Positions 35,601 to 47,754 of a DNA stretch of 64,000 nt are shown here, in pieces. The stretch comes from Podocnemis expansa (Eukaryota; Chordata; Testudines; Podocnemididae), in assembly GCA_007922195.1 (NCBI GenBank), contig ML681997.1, positions 13,451,491 to 13,515,490 on the forward strand, written 5' to 3'. The position numbers and the translations under genes were made by a program. How positions within the stretch are numbered: position 1 is the first letter of the stretch; each line of letters opens with the position of its first letter. A model generated the notes under the pieces. That model searched no databases. It was given only the letters and a program-made list of their open reading frames with translations, and was not told the origin of the DNA.

Positions 35601-38175
35601 GTTCTTTTTATATCATCATAGTTCATATAGACTTGATTTCCAGCAAAACAAGCCTTCTCCTACATGTGCTCCCACAAGAGATGGCTTTTGAAAATCACTA
35701 TGGTCAGACTGATTCTGAACATTTTGACTATGTACCAGGTTTGGGAGGCAAGGTTGTAACCCATTTCTGACCTTTCAAATTTTGTCAGGGAATTCTGGAC
35801 CAGTCATAAGGGATATATGATTTGAAACTTGAAGCAAGCCTATAAGTGCTTTCATGCTGGCAGTGTGAGAATGCCGGCATCATAACTTTAAAAAGAAGTT
35901 ACCACAACTCATGGTGACTTGTATCATTAGATGTCCTGACATCCATGTAGTTATCCCCATTGTTAGATCTCTCCCCCGCCCAGTCCTTTCTCAGTTTCCA
36001 AACATACTGGTAGCTCTCTAGAAAGCAACAGTTTAGAGTCTAATCTGCAGGCTTCCACAAAGGGCTTATTGTGGGTTACACTGATGAGCTTAAAACTAAT
36101 GCTGCATTCAAGGCCTTTACACTAGTTGGACTTATTTTTTCATATGCTGATAGAGTTTCTCCCCCCCCCCATTTTAGATCTATGTGCTCAGAGAACTCCC
36201 ACTTTCTTGACTATGGTTTTTTGCACCAGCAAAAGCCCCTCTTCCCCTCATTCTTCTTCATAGCTTTAATTATACTTGTAGGCTTTCCCCTGACACCACT
36301 CCTTTCAAGACATGGTTAGATTTTGTTTGGGGTCTCTGAGTCTGGTGGCTTTAATACAACTTTTTTTGTACTTTATGGGAGAGTCAGGGAGTGGTGTTAC
36401 ATCTTGGCCCTAGTTAGATTATGGCTCTATGTTGGTTTGTTTGTTTGTTTATTTATTTATTTTAGCTGGTTGATTGGTCTTGCTCTGGTGTCTGTCTGGG
36501 TGAGAAGTCACAGCTTTCCCTTATTCGTGTATTTATATGTTACATCTTTACTATGCCTTGACACATTTTATCAGCTTTTTATAGTAATGAAGAAAAACCC
36601 ATCTAATTGCAGACATGTAGAAGGAACACACTATGTCTTTGTTTGTCGTGCATCTTAGATCTAGAGACCGAGAATCCCATCTCAGGCAGATACATAAATC
36701 TATATTCTTATGCAAAATTACTTTATCTACTTATACCCTAACACCCATAATTATTGCATACTTGTAAAATAACAAGAGAATTCATACAGAAAGGAAGTCA
36801 TATAATCAGCTTCCTGTCCTATCACATGAAGAGACTGAATAGTGTCACAAAAGATTCCTGTATATCCAAGCCAAGAAAACACAAGGGTGCAGGATGCCCA
36901 TTTATTCAGGAAAATTATTCCTACCCCTCCAGGACAAGGCAGAAATGAGAACAAGACCTAGCCTTCAATGAGACATGACCATTTACAACATAAAAACATT
37001 GGGTGGATTGACCCAGGATGTTGGGATTTTGGGGGTTTTTTTGGCTGAGGCCTGTGCTTTAACCATAAAACTACGCTTCTTTCTCCATCTTGCCATTCAC
37101 AACTCTATTCAAACAAATGGAGAAGAAAAAGAACATGAATGGATATATTCAATGACTTACCACTGCTGAGTGCTCTTTATATTTCTTGGGATGTCACTTC
37201 TCACTCTTGGTTATATCTTCCTACAAATGTCAGGCTATTCTCTTGATAAACTTTTGCTGAAGGACTTGTTACCAAAGGCTATATAACCTCTGGAAAAAAC
37301 AATTTTCTTTTTGCATGTTACCCTGAAAACATTATATTAATAGCACAGATTTCAGCCTGGCAAGCATAAGAATTTTGTGGACCCCACCAAACTGCATTTC
37401 CTGCAGAGATCAAGAGAGAAAGTGTAACTGTGTTGCAGTATTCCTCAGCCAAGTGATGAGGAATGGATGTTCTAGAGATACAGTATTTTGATGAAACACA
37501 CCTGGGAAACTTCATTTTGACAAAGAAGAAAAAAGGGGTTGGAAAAAAACATGCTAGCACACGCTCTTTGTTTAAAATACAACTCAAGCTGAGAAAGCCT
37601 GTGTATAGCCAACCCTGAGAACATTAATTCTCAGTCTCTGAAATGTCCTCTAAGTTTGTTAAGTGTATCTTTGTGCCAGAAAACAGCTCATTTTTTGTAC
37701 AGCTTTTTTAAGTTCCTGATCCCACTGCAAATGATGGTAGTTTTCATGAGCAATAGGCCTTTTTCTCAGTTTTTATCTGAACAGGGCTGATCAATTAAAA
37801 CGATCATTAGTAAAATCACACACCCCACTTTCCACCTGTGGTTCATTAGCTCCAGTACTTAGAAAAGTCTGAACACCTGTCCTGCTCTGAATCAGTATTT
37901 TATCCCTCACTTTCCACTGATAGATGACTAAGCCCAAAGAAAAATAACACTTACCTTCTTTGGGAGAGAGACTGTCATTTTGTTCTCTTAAAAATATTTA
38001 GAACAAAAGGGGTCTTTCCTGGGTGAGGGAGGTGAATTGATAATACACCAGCAAGCATTAATAATAATAATTAACAAAAGATCCTCCAGATGTTTGTCTA
38101 ATTTGTAGGAAACCCTAATTCTGTAAACATTTCTGCGTCTATCTTGACAAAATGGCCAGGAGTGCAGCACTTTAC
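35601..38175. other. Anonymous stretch
   Basis: No gene or family recognised. It includes a C-tract at 36163-36171 and a GTTT/ATTT-rich patch near 36437-36464. Confidence 0.4.
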
Positions 38176-38189
38176 AATTGTTTAATATA

Positions 38190-38600
38190 TTAGGCAGCCG
38201 GCGCTGTGGGGAGGGAATGGAGGGGGACCCTGGAGCCAGAGGGCAGGCTCTGTGCTCCCCCACTGTCCGTGGGCTGACCAGTCCACCCTCCAGGGGTGCA
38301 ATGGGCAAGCACCTGCTCACTCTGCCAAGGGGCAGGGCTGACTGGTGCAGCCTCTGTTATGGCCTGGCCCAGCAATCCCTCCAGGGCCTGTAGCCCTGGG
38401 GGACTGCATCGGGGACTGCTGTGCTGCACACCAGCCTCCTCACCCCCAACAACCTGGCTGGAGTGGGGCAATAAGGCCCTCTGGCCCCAGGCTTCCTGCC
38501 AGCGATGGTGTGGCGGGGACTCAACCTCTATGGTGGGACTCCAAGTTGGGGGGCAGCCCAGGACTCCCAGGCCAGTTAATCCAGCCCTATAACCAAGAAA
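38190..38600. repeat. GC-rich island, probable old transposon
   Basis: Compositionally unlike its flanks. Its right edge (GTTAATCCAGCCCTAT) resembles the complement of a hAT terminus CAGGGCTGGATTAAC, but I find no matching left terminus. Open frames on both strands come from the GC content. Confidence 0.35.
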
Positions 38601-39636
38601 CCATCGCCCTCACCCCCTGAACTTGTGTCCAAAAAGTCAAGAACCCTGGGGAAATTCATTCTGGGATTTCATAGGCTTATGTCAGTGCATAGACGTTAGC
38701 ACAGCTAATGAAAATGGGACAGATGCCCAGGATAAGCAGGAAGTTTTCCAGGTTTCTCTTTCAAGAAACATTCCATGGGGAAGAGGAAAAACCAACAACC
38801 AGTTGCTGAGTCACTCTACTTTCCTCTAGCAGTTACAGTTTTTATTGGTTCGTGTTCTTATATTCAAACAACATTGTCCTTTATACGAAAAAGAACCCAA
38901 ACAAACAAACAAAAAAAAAACCCAATCCCCCCTCATCTGACTCTTAGCAAAGATGTTTTAGCATCACTGAATCAGATGCACTAATCGTTTCCCTTCAAGA
39001 CATCAGTTTCAAAATACAAATCTAATGAGGCTTTCTTTCACATTTGAAGCTTACGAAAGTGTTGGCCTTTTTACTCTTTAGTGTAGTAATGGGGCATCAT
39101 TTTCAGCTGTAACCTGAGATGAAAAAAGAGCACTCTGTGGAAACAGGAGGAATGGTGGAATATTTTGGCTGCTGATTGCAATGAACATAATAACTATTTT
39201 TATGTCAAACATACATTTGCATAGCACATTTAGCAGGTGGACTTGCAAATGCTGACCAGTCAAGCCACATGATGCAAGTAGGTGAAAGAAAGTGGTTCTA
39301 TTTATTGATTTGTTAATCTTTACCACAGTAGATTTCAGAAAGGGGGGGGGGGGAGCCAAAGTGCAGAGTGTATTTTAAATTCTGCAAATTCATGCTTTTG
39401 CTCAACAAATGGTAAGTAGGCGAGATGAAGGGACTGGTGTCTTTCATTGGGTTTTGTTTGTTTTCTTTTTTATTTTGGTCTGTTTCATTGTGATGCTTTT
39501 AAATTAAATTAAAAGTTCCAATTAACAAACTTCCAATTATGAGACCTTTAGGCAGACAAAACCCAACCATGTTAGTGTGGCCAGACATCTTGATGCTATC
39601 AGGACCATTGTGATATTAGGGACTTTGTCTTACATA

Positions 39637-40040
39637 GGCTGTGTTCACACAGCCCTCTTATTTTGAAACAACAGAGGTTGTTTCAAAATAAGCTTTAGGC
39701 TGTTCACACGACACACGGTTGTTTTGAAACAACGGGTCCCGTTGTTTCGACACAACGGCGTTGTTTCGAAACAAGTTAAACCCCATGCGGGGATGAAACA
39801 ACGTTGTTTTGAAACTATTGTTTCGAAACAACGCCGTGCGAACATGTTGTTTCGAAACAACCGTGACTTGTTTCAAAATAACTGTTGCCTGAACCTGCTA
39901 TTTCGCTTTGAGCTTTTTTCCTTAATTCGAATTAACAAACTGTTAATTCGAATTAACTTATTTCAAAATAAGGTGTTATTTCAATACAAGTTGTTTCGAA
40001 ACAACCGTATCGAAATAACCCCCTGTGTGTGAACACAGCC
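39637..40040. mobile_element. TCGA-palindrome MITE, TTGTTTCGAAACAA subfamily (copy 7)
   Basis: Flanked by ATA (39634-39636 and 40041-40043). Ends GGCTGTGTTCACACAGCC and the complement of GTGTGTGAACACAGCC. Interior palindromes TTGTTTCGAAACAA and TTAATTCGAATTAA. It aligns almost throughout with copy 8 at 47.8 kb. Confidence 0.9.
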
Positions 40041-40199
40041 ATAGGCGACTATCTCCCCCTGAAAAGAAAAGTCCAGAATTTTCCCAGTTACTACCTGGTC
40101 ACTCTAATGGCATTTGATTGACTGACCAAAGCTGTGTTGTGATTGGCCATATGAACCTTTTGGAGGTTGTCTTGGCTATTCACCAGCTACCAAAAGAGC

Positions 40200-40340
40200 A
40201 TTCTGCATGCATCTGATGAAGTGGGTTGCAGCCTGTGAAAGCTTATGCTCAAAGAAATTTGTTCATCTTTAAGGTACTGCAGGACATTTATTGTTTTTGC
40301 TGTATGCAGACTAACACAGCTACTCCTCTGGAACAGAGCA
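40200..40340 (+). mobile_element. Penelope-like element 3' end
   Basis: GCATCTGATGAAGTGGGTTG, then GTGAAAGCTTATGCTCAAAG, CATCTTTAAGGTACTGCAGG and GCAGACTAACACAGCTACTC. It holds the best single match to a hammerhead-ribozyme-like core in the window. Confidence 0.8.
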
Positions 40341-41325
40341 ACACGGTAGTCTCAGCAGCCATGTAGGGCCTTTTCAGCTACTGTTAACTCACTTACTATT
40401 GTGCAAACAAAAGCTCAGATTCAGCGCAACTTGCCTATTCAAAAAGGGCTTCTTAAGCACTTGTTCAAATCCCATTGACTATAATGAAGCTCAAGCTTAA
40501 AGTGTCACTTGAAGCGACACACTTAAAATTCAAAATGAGCTCAAGTGTTTTCCTGAATGAGGACCTAACTTACAGACTGTTTCATATTCTAAATTCAGCT
40601 TTTGTAAGAGAAAGTGAATTGAAAGTGGCTATAGGACCACAGAGTGCATGGGCTTCTAAGGGGAGAAGGAAAAAGGAAGGATCCAAATGCACACCTTGGA
40701 ATGACTTACTGTTATAAGGGCGAGTTTAAACCTTGCAGTATGCTAATTATGCAGGTCACACAGGCTGTCACTGCTGGCATCTCCTGCTGTCTGTCCTGGG
40801 GATTAGCTCTGACCAGGCATTGCACCCTCATGGTTTCTCTCCCATTGTCCTCTCACCCTGTGGACCCCTCTCATTCCTAGAGCCAGAGCCTCATCTTCAT
40901 GACTGAGTTCCCTGGGTGAACCACTATGTGTGTTCCTTCACTTCTGGGGAATCCCAGTCATTCTCAGCAAATGAGCTCAAGCAGTGTTCCTCATGGGCAG
41001 ATTTTATTGAAGGCTGGAGGAGGCACAGGCTGCCCATAATCTTTCTCATAGCTCCCTCAAATTTTTTCCCAGTCTCCCTTCCCCCTGGGAAAGCATTAGG
41101 CATACTCTGCAAAAGTCTCCCGTCCTTGGTCTCTTCCTGCCTATAGCTTGCTACAGACACAATTGAAAGGATGTGAGCCTCACAGATCTTTAGATCTTGA
41201 AAAACCAAACATTCCGTTCATGGATACAACAAAGCAAACTCATTAGAATCTGTGCTTAATCTGAAAATGTTGCAGATCTCATCATCTGCCCCTCACCATC
41301 ACACTGACATTTTAAGAAGGCAAGT

Positions 41326-43378
41326 TCCAAAGAGGCAACCATGTTAGTCTAGTTCAGTAAAACAAACAAGAAGTCCTATGGCACTTAAAAACTAACATAT
41401 TTATTTATTGCATGAGCTTTCATGGGAGAAAATCCCACTTCATCAGACTCTTTGAAGATGGGGGAATTTACAGAATGGGAGGAAAGAAATGCAGGGAAGT
41501 GTAAGTCATGGGAACAGGTCACACTGTAACAGCAAATCAAAGCAGTTGTAAAGATTTAAACACTAGGGAACAGCATATGTAGGAAGATGAGATTAAATCA
41601 CCTGTTGTAATGAGAGACAAATCCAAAGTCCCTATTAAACCCTGAAGCAATGCAATCAAAGCTGCAAATAAATTCAACCTCAGCAGCTTCCCTTTGAAGC
41701 CTTGTTCTGGTATTCATCTGTCTGAGCACAGCAATTAGTAAATTGTCAATGAAGTGATCAGGATGATTGAAATGCTGACCCACATGTGACCTGGACCTCC
41801 TGGGATAACCTTCTGAATGTGCCAAAGTCAGCAAAACCAGGGGCGAAACCCCTCAAACCACTGACGGATGGTACTTTAACCATTCTTCCAGTCAGTAATA
41901 AAAGATGCTTCTGTTTCCCCACTCTGGTCATCACCAAGTATAACAAAATAGAAACAGCCCCCTTTATTGCACATCAGCTCCTCTGGTCCGCACCTACCCA
42001 CCGGGTCTCTTAAAGAAATAGGTTCTCCTGACCTGAAAGGGCCAGCCACAACACCCAGAACAATATAGATTTGGATCTTCCCCAAAATACCATGCTGCAA
42101 ACCAGTAGTTTAGTACTTATTAAAACTAAATGTTTAATATGAAAATTAAAACAAAATATGAGAGATGTTAAAGGGTCAAAGTGAATCACATACATACAAA
42201 TGATTCAGAGTCCATAGGAAGCAAGCCCTTGAAGAATTTGCAGTTTGCAGTTTAGTCCAATTCCTCTGGTATGCACCCAGCATCTGGGTGGCTCTCAGTC
42301 CTTTGTTCTCTCCCAGAAGAATAGTTCCAGAGGAGGGTATTGGTTGCAGACAGAATGAAGCACTGAAGACAAAAATGGAGATGGGGCCACTGCTTTTTAT
42401 CACCTTTGGCTCTCCTCATGCTTTCAGAGTCTCCTTGCTAAATCAAAATGGAGTTGAATCACATGGTCAGTCTGTGTGATTCGTCAAACAAGCTTCTTCC
42501 TAGGCCCACCATAGCTGGGAGTTCCCTTAATGGGCCATTAAAAGGATGATGGCTTTGCAGACACTCAGTCTGGGATCACCTTAGAATCAAATAGCTTGGA
42601 ACATAAATAGAACAAACATATTCCTAATTTCTAATACAGATTTGACACCTATATATAAACCATATAATCATTCCTATCAGATTACAACCTTTCTGTTGGT
42701 ACCAAACATGGCATATCACATATGGATTACTGCAAATATGAAATATTAATATGTAAAATAACAATGAACACTCCCCTAGACCCAGACAGCATCACACCAC
42801 TGATTTTAGATTGTTGAGATTTCTGATGTCCAATTTGTGCCCATTTATTCGTTTTGGCAGAAACTGTCCTGTTTGTCCAATATATAAGGCAGAGGGGCAT
42901 TTCTGGCATGTGATGGCAGAAATCGCATTGATGGATGAGCAGGTGAATGAGCCTTTGATGGAGTAGCTGGTTTTATTAGGTCCTGTAATAGTGTCTTTTG
43001 TGAAAATATGTGGGCAAAGTTGGTAGCATGGTTTGCTGCAGGGACATGTGCCTGCTTTAATGATTCTGTTGTCAGGTCTGTAGTTTCTGGTAAGTATCTT
43101 TTTAAGGTTGGGGGCTGTCTGTAAGCAAGGAGAAGTCTGTTTCCCAAGGCTTCAGAGAGTGAGGGCTCATCTTGTAAAATGGGCTATAGATCCCTGATGA
43201 TGTGTTGTACCCATGACTTATAGTTTCCTGTATTTATTTCCTCCCATTCTCTAAGTTCTCCCATCTTCACAAAGCGTCTGATGAAGAGGGATTTTCTCCC
43301 ACAAGAGTTCATGCAATAAATAAATTTGTTAGTCTTTCAGTGCCACAGGACTCCCTGTTTGCTTTTAAAAGACCGGAG
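41326..43378 (-). mobile_element. Penelope-like element with inverted terminal arms, interrupted
   Basis: The left arm (41326-41515, minus) and right arm (43205-43378, plus) are inverted copies of the same end. Between them, minus-strand text encodes a GIY-YIG piece at about 42795-42905 (CPSALYIGQTGQ in a broken frame) and linker text at 42845-43147. Further on, FNHPDHFIDNLLIAVL lies at 41700-41790. About 0.95 kb of unrelated DNA (roughly 41835-42785) separates the endonuclease halves. Confidence 0.75.
41835..42785. other. Unassigned DNA interrupting the PLE
   Basis: It does not resemble PLE, CR1, hAT or the MITEs. I could not find clear termini or a duplication, so it may be another retroelement piece or an assembly of older DNA between two PLE copies. 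Confidence 0.4.
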
Positions 43379-43540
43379 CAAGCTATTTGTGACACCAATA
43401 GATAGAAAACAATAGCAGCCTATAGGTCTAAATTAGGTGGCAATTATCCTTACAGACAGCCCAGCCCAGCTGTGGAAGTTTCAACTTACCACTTAGGTCT
43501 ACATAGACTGTTTGGAACTAGGAATCCTTGGAAATAGGCT

Positions 43541-43616
43541 AGGAGTCCTGTGGCACCTAAAGACTAACAAATATATTTATTGCATGAGCTTTCTTGGGAG
43601 AAAATCCCCTTTGGAT
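43541..43616 (-). mobile_element. Minimal Penelope-like end with 14-bp target duplication
   Basis: The 76-bp insert AGGAGTCCTGTGGCACC...AGCTTTC is flanked by CTTGGAAATAGGCT on both sides (43527-43540 and 43617-43630). It is a very strongly 5'-truncated insertion. Confidence 0.85.
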
Positions 43617-44183
43617 CTTGGAAATAGGCTGTTTCAAATACTGTGAATGTTTTTTTTACCAAATCCAAGGATGCACTTTTCTAGGACCTGCTTTTTCCCT
43701 TCTGAGGAGTTGCTGGTCCTTTGATGTAATGCCTCCTCCCCCTATCAAGTAGATAACCCTGTCACTTTGTATATACACCTAAATATTTATATAAGGTAGG
43801 AAGCAATCCAGACAATTATTTTGAATTAATCTAAACAATTGGTGTAAGCTTGTGGCCACTTTGTATAATATAGAAAATGCTATATTTGAACCCTAATGAG
43901 ATGTTTAAGGGTAAGCTTACTATTTAATAGTGGGTGCTGTTAATGTACCATATTGCCTAAAACAGTTTAACACATCACCTTATTGAGGGATGTAAGGCCC
44001 TTTTTCTTACAAGTACACTGCTGTGCATTAGTATACAATACAAAAAATGCTTCAAAAGTTGCAGGGATTGAATCTGGTTTATTGTATCTATTTTCGTCCA
44101 GAAATAATTGTGATTTACAGTCTCTATAGAAACTGAGCATTAGCATGTGTGACTGTGATTGTGAGAGTACATTTTCCTCCTTC

Positions 44184-44589
44184 CAGAGCTGTAACTAGAA
44201 CTTTTTGCGCCTGATGCAAGCAGCCCCATATGCACCCCCTGGGCTCTGATCTGGCCTTGGGCCCAATCCACCCTCAGCCACTGCCAGAGGTGGCAGGAAG
44301 CTCCCGCCACCACTGGCAGGCCAGGGGGATCTGGATCCCCACGGCCTGCGAGCGGTGGCAGGGGCTCCCTGCCGCTGGATGTGTCCATAGTGATGAGCCC
44401 TAGCAGTGCCAGAAGTCTCAGGCACTGAATTTTAGAGGGCATAGGGGACAGATCCAGCTCCCCACAGTGGCTGGGGATGGATCTGGATCCATCCCTAGCT
44501 GCTGCAGGAAGTCAGATCCGTCCCCTGCACCCTCTAAAATTCGGTGCCTGGAACTTTGCCCCACTCGCCCCTACCTAGTCACGACTCTG
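44184..44589. mobile_element. hAT-type element
   Basis: Ends CAGAGCTGTAACTAG and CAGAGTCGTGACTAG (complement of right end). Flanks CCTCCTTC and CCTCCTCC, an 8-bp duplication with one difference. The right half carries inner inverted sequences around GGATCTGGATCC (44469-44480). Confidence 0.8.
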
Positions 44590-45562
44590 CCTCCTCCTAT
44601 CCTTGCCCCCATGTATTTCACATCATTTGTATATGGACAGACAAACAGAGCTGTCTTCTTTCCTGTGGCAGTGGAGAAGTGCAAACAAAGAGGATGTAAA
44701 TTAAGCTCCCCTCATCCATTCCCTGGAAAGGAGAGGATGAGGTGCTGAGCAGGGGGTTGGGGATAGGGGAAGGGGCAAGGTAGGTTGAAGAAAGAAGTAC
44801 ATACATTTAGGACTGTGATGTACATAAAGGAGATGCTGAGTGTAAAGGGGCATGGCTGGGGGGCATGGTGGGAGTGGTGTATGGGGAGAGGTTAGTGGTG
44901 GGGCCGGGGTCAGTCATGGAGCTGCCTTCCCCAAGGGAAGCTCCAAACTCTGCCCACCATGCTGTTCCTGGTCACTACCTCGGTAGTGCCTCTTTGTCAG
45001 TGGCTTGTAGGGGACACAGGCCTGCCCTCCATTGTACGTTCTGGCTCGGGGCCCTCTCATTGGCAACCAAGGTTTGATCTACTCTGTACCACATTGCTAT
45101 TCCTCCTGAGCTCTGCCTATCTCTCTGGCTGTCCCCCTTTTCTGGGTATGTCAGTCCAAACGCTCTCTGACCACAGGGTAACGGTACTCTACTTGCCTCT
45201 AGCACCAGAGACACATCCATTTTCCCAGGACCCTTCTATTGCCCGCTTTCTGTCTTTATACAGGCCCTGATGTTCCTGTTCAGCTGAACCTTGTAGCTGA
45301 TTAATCAATCCCTGTTCCCTGCCTTCTCCTTCAGGTAGAGCCTGAGCATTTCTTTGGCCCTACCTGGCCACCTTCGCCTCTTCCAATGTGTGGGCTGCAC
45401 GCCCCATTACATCCTCCTTATACGAGAAACTATTTATATGGGCTGATTTACACCAGTTGAGGATAGATACATTTTATGGCTCCAATCCTGCCAACATATA
45501 TACAAATGCTTACATTTATGCATGAGAAAAAAGGCACAGGATGCAATATCCAAGGTGTGTTA

Positions 45563-46075
45563 GGTAACAGAAGTTGGTCCAATAAAAGGTATTAACTTGC
45601 CCACCTTATCAAGGGGCTGGAGCACAAGACCTATGAAGAAAGACTGAAGGAACTAGGCTTATTTAGCCTGCAGAAGAGAAGACCGAGGGAGGATTTGATA
45701 GCAACCTTCAGCTACCTGAAGGGATGCTCCAAGGAGGATGGAGCTCGGCTATTCTCAGTAGTAACAGAGGACAGAACAAGGAGCAATGGTTTCAAGTTGC
45801 AACTGGGGAGGTAGAGGCTGGATATTAGGAAAAACTTTCTTAATAAGCGAGTGGTAAAGCATTGGACTGGGCTACCTAGTGAGATGGTGGAATCTCCATC
45901 TTGAGAGATGTTTAAGGCCCGGCTGGACAAAACTCTGGCTGGGATGATTTAGTGGGAGTGGTCCTGCTTTTTTTGGCAGGGGGTTGTACTAGATGACCTC
46001 AAGAGGTCCCTTCCAACCCTATGGTTCTGGGATTCTATCTCCCTAATATCCCAGGATAAACATGGTTACAACACT
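45563..46075. mobile_element. Older repeat with a CR1 inserted
   Basis: Left part AGAAGTTGGTCCAATAAAAG and CCCACCTT, and right part CTCCCTAATATCCCAGG then CATGGTTACAACACTGC, belong to one widespread reptile repeat that normally reads CACCTTGTCTCTCTAATATC. CR1 sequence separates them. Confidence 0.6.
45606..46038 (+). mobile_element. CR1 LINE 3' end
   Basis: AAGGGGCTGGAGCACAAGAC, then GGCTTATTTAGCCTGCAGAA, GATGACCTCAAGAGGTCCCT and TCCAACCCTATGGTTCTGGG, ending GATTCTAT. This is the most complete CR1 3' end here. Confidence 0.92.
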
Positions 46076-46505
46076 GCCTACATAAATATAAGCATGTGAG
46101 TAAATCCAGAGACGTCACTTGACATTTATTTTTTATTGTACATGATTTGCAAAATTGCTTTGCAAATCTACAAACCTAGACTAAAAAATCTGCTTATTAT
46201 TATTATTTTCAGTAGTGTGTTGTTATATGCACAAAATGTGTTAGACCCTGTACAGACATGCAGTTGAAGAAGACCACAATCTCGGCACTAAATAGATGGC
46301 AATTTATAACTGTATCTTGCAAACATTGTGCACTCAAAGTTACTCATGTGTAAGGCAGCATCCACATCAGGAAAAAAACATGTGTTCTTGCATGTGTTAA
46401 CTAGTATAGGCTAACTAACAAGTGATGAAAATCATAGTGAAGGAAAAGCAGTTTGTAGTTTTCATACATAAACAGGCTGCGGTAAACAGAAGACAGGAAT
46501 GTAGC

Positions 46506-46914
46506 CAGGGGTGTCCCTAGGGGGGTGTGGGCCCCTGAGCCAAAAAGTCTCCCACACACACCCCACTAGGGATGGGGCCGGCCAGCCCAGGGGAGGGGCA
46601 GGCGAATGGAGCCTGGCCCCTGGGCTGGCTGTTCCCCATCCTGGGGGCAGGGTGAGCTGGCCAAAAGTGGAGGCTGGGTTCTGCACTTCCACGCCTTCCC
46701 CCCACCCCATACTGCCTTTGGCTCTCTACCAAAGGCAACGGGGAGGGGCCAGGCGGTGGGGGGAGGCTGGGAGCGCAGAACCCGGCCTCCACTTTTGGCC
46801 AGCTCACCCTGCCCCCAGGATGGGGAACTGCCAGCCATGGAGGGGGGCCACGTGGACCACAGAACCATGGGGGCCAGGGAGATCGCCCCCTCGCACCCCC
46901 TAAGGATGGCCCTG
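46506..46914. mobile_element. Foldback hAT-type element
   Basis: Ends CAGGGGTGTCCCTAGGGGG and CAGGGCCATCCTTAGGGGG (complement of right end). Flanks AATGTAGC and AATGGAGC, 8 bp with one difference. Inside, 46625-46684 is the near-perfect reverse complement of 46775-46836. The open frames are a consequence of this symmetry. Confidence 0.85.
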
Positions 46915-47070
46915 AATGGAGCCTTTATCTGCTAATGTGCATTAAAGCCACACAAGCCTTGTCTGCAGTAGAATTGTACCTGTTAGTTACCAGGTGCTAG
47001 CTAATGCATAGTAAGAACACACTTTTTTCTCCTGCAGAAAAAAAGGCTTGAGCATTTGCATGATGCAGGG

Positions 47071-47280
47071 CAGGGGTCTCAAACGCAAGTCAACACAAGG
47101 GCTGCCTGAGGACTAGTACAGGGCCGCATGAGAGCTAGTACATTAACTTGAGGGCCACACCACTGAAACCTTTTCGTACAATAATATTGCAAATATTGGT
47201 AACAATAGTGTCATTGCAGGCTGCAGGAATTAGCTTTAGGGGCCACATGCGGCCCGCGGGCTGCATCTTTGAGACCCCTG
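47071..47280. mobile_element. Small hAT element (CAGGGGTCTCAAAC family)
   Basis: Ends CAGGGGTCTCAAACGC and the complement of ATCTTTGAGACCCCTG. Flanks ATGCAGGG and ATTCAGGT (8 bp, two differences). Same family as 53031-53218. Confidence 0.85.
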
Positions 47281-47754
47281 ATTCAGGTAAGGCTGTGGCT
47301 ATATTAGGAAAAAGTTGATTTTTTTAAACCCCTTTTTAAACTCATGTTAACCAGTCCTTATGAAAATTCTAGTGAAGACAAGAATGTTGAAGTTTTAACT
47401 CATGTTAGTGAATGTTTTTACCTTGAGTAGCCTCAGCCGGTCTTCACTGCTCAATAAAAGCGTGTGTGCTATGGGATAATTTGTGTGGTAACTTTACCGC
47501 TGTAAAATCATAGTGACGACAAGACCCTGTTAAAGTACAGGAAGTCAGTCACATGTAGTGTGGACCTCTCTTATGGTAGAAAATACAGATAACCTTTCTC
47601 CATTAGGATTTCACAGAGAGATAATTATCACACGTTTGTTATCTTGTGCTTAAATACACCTTTTTTGGTTAGAGAAGACATAGTCTAAGGGGCTGATCAT
47701 ACAAAGTTTTATGCACATCTATAATTTTTACCCTCTGTGCAGACATAATTATAA

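Noticed and set aside
38190..38620. GC-rich segment as CpG-island promoter
   Set aside because: CpG count is low despite high GC, and its right edge resembles a transposon terminus.
44145..44183. ATG-TGT-GAC-TGT (MCDC) as a possible first coding exon of AHNAK2
   Set aside because: Only four residues match the recollected human N-terminus; the following codons diverge at once, there is no suitable donor, and a hAT starts at 44184.
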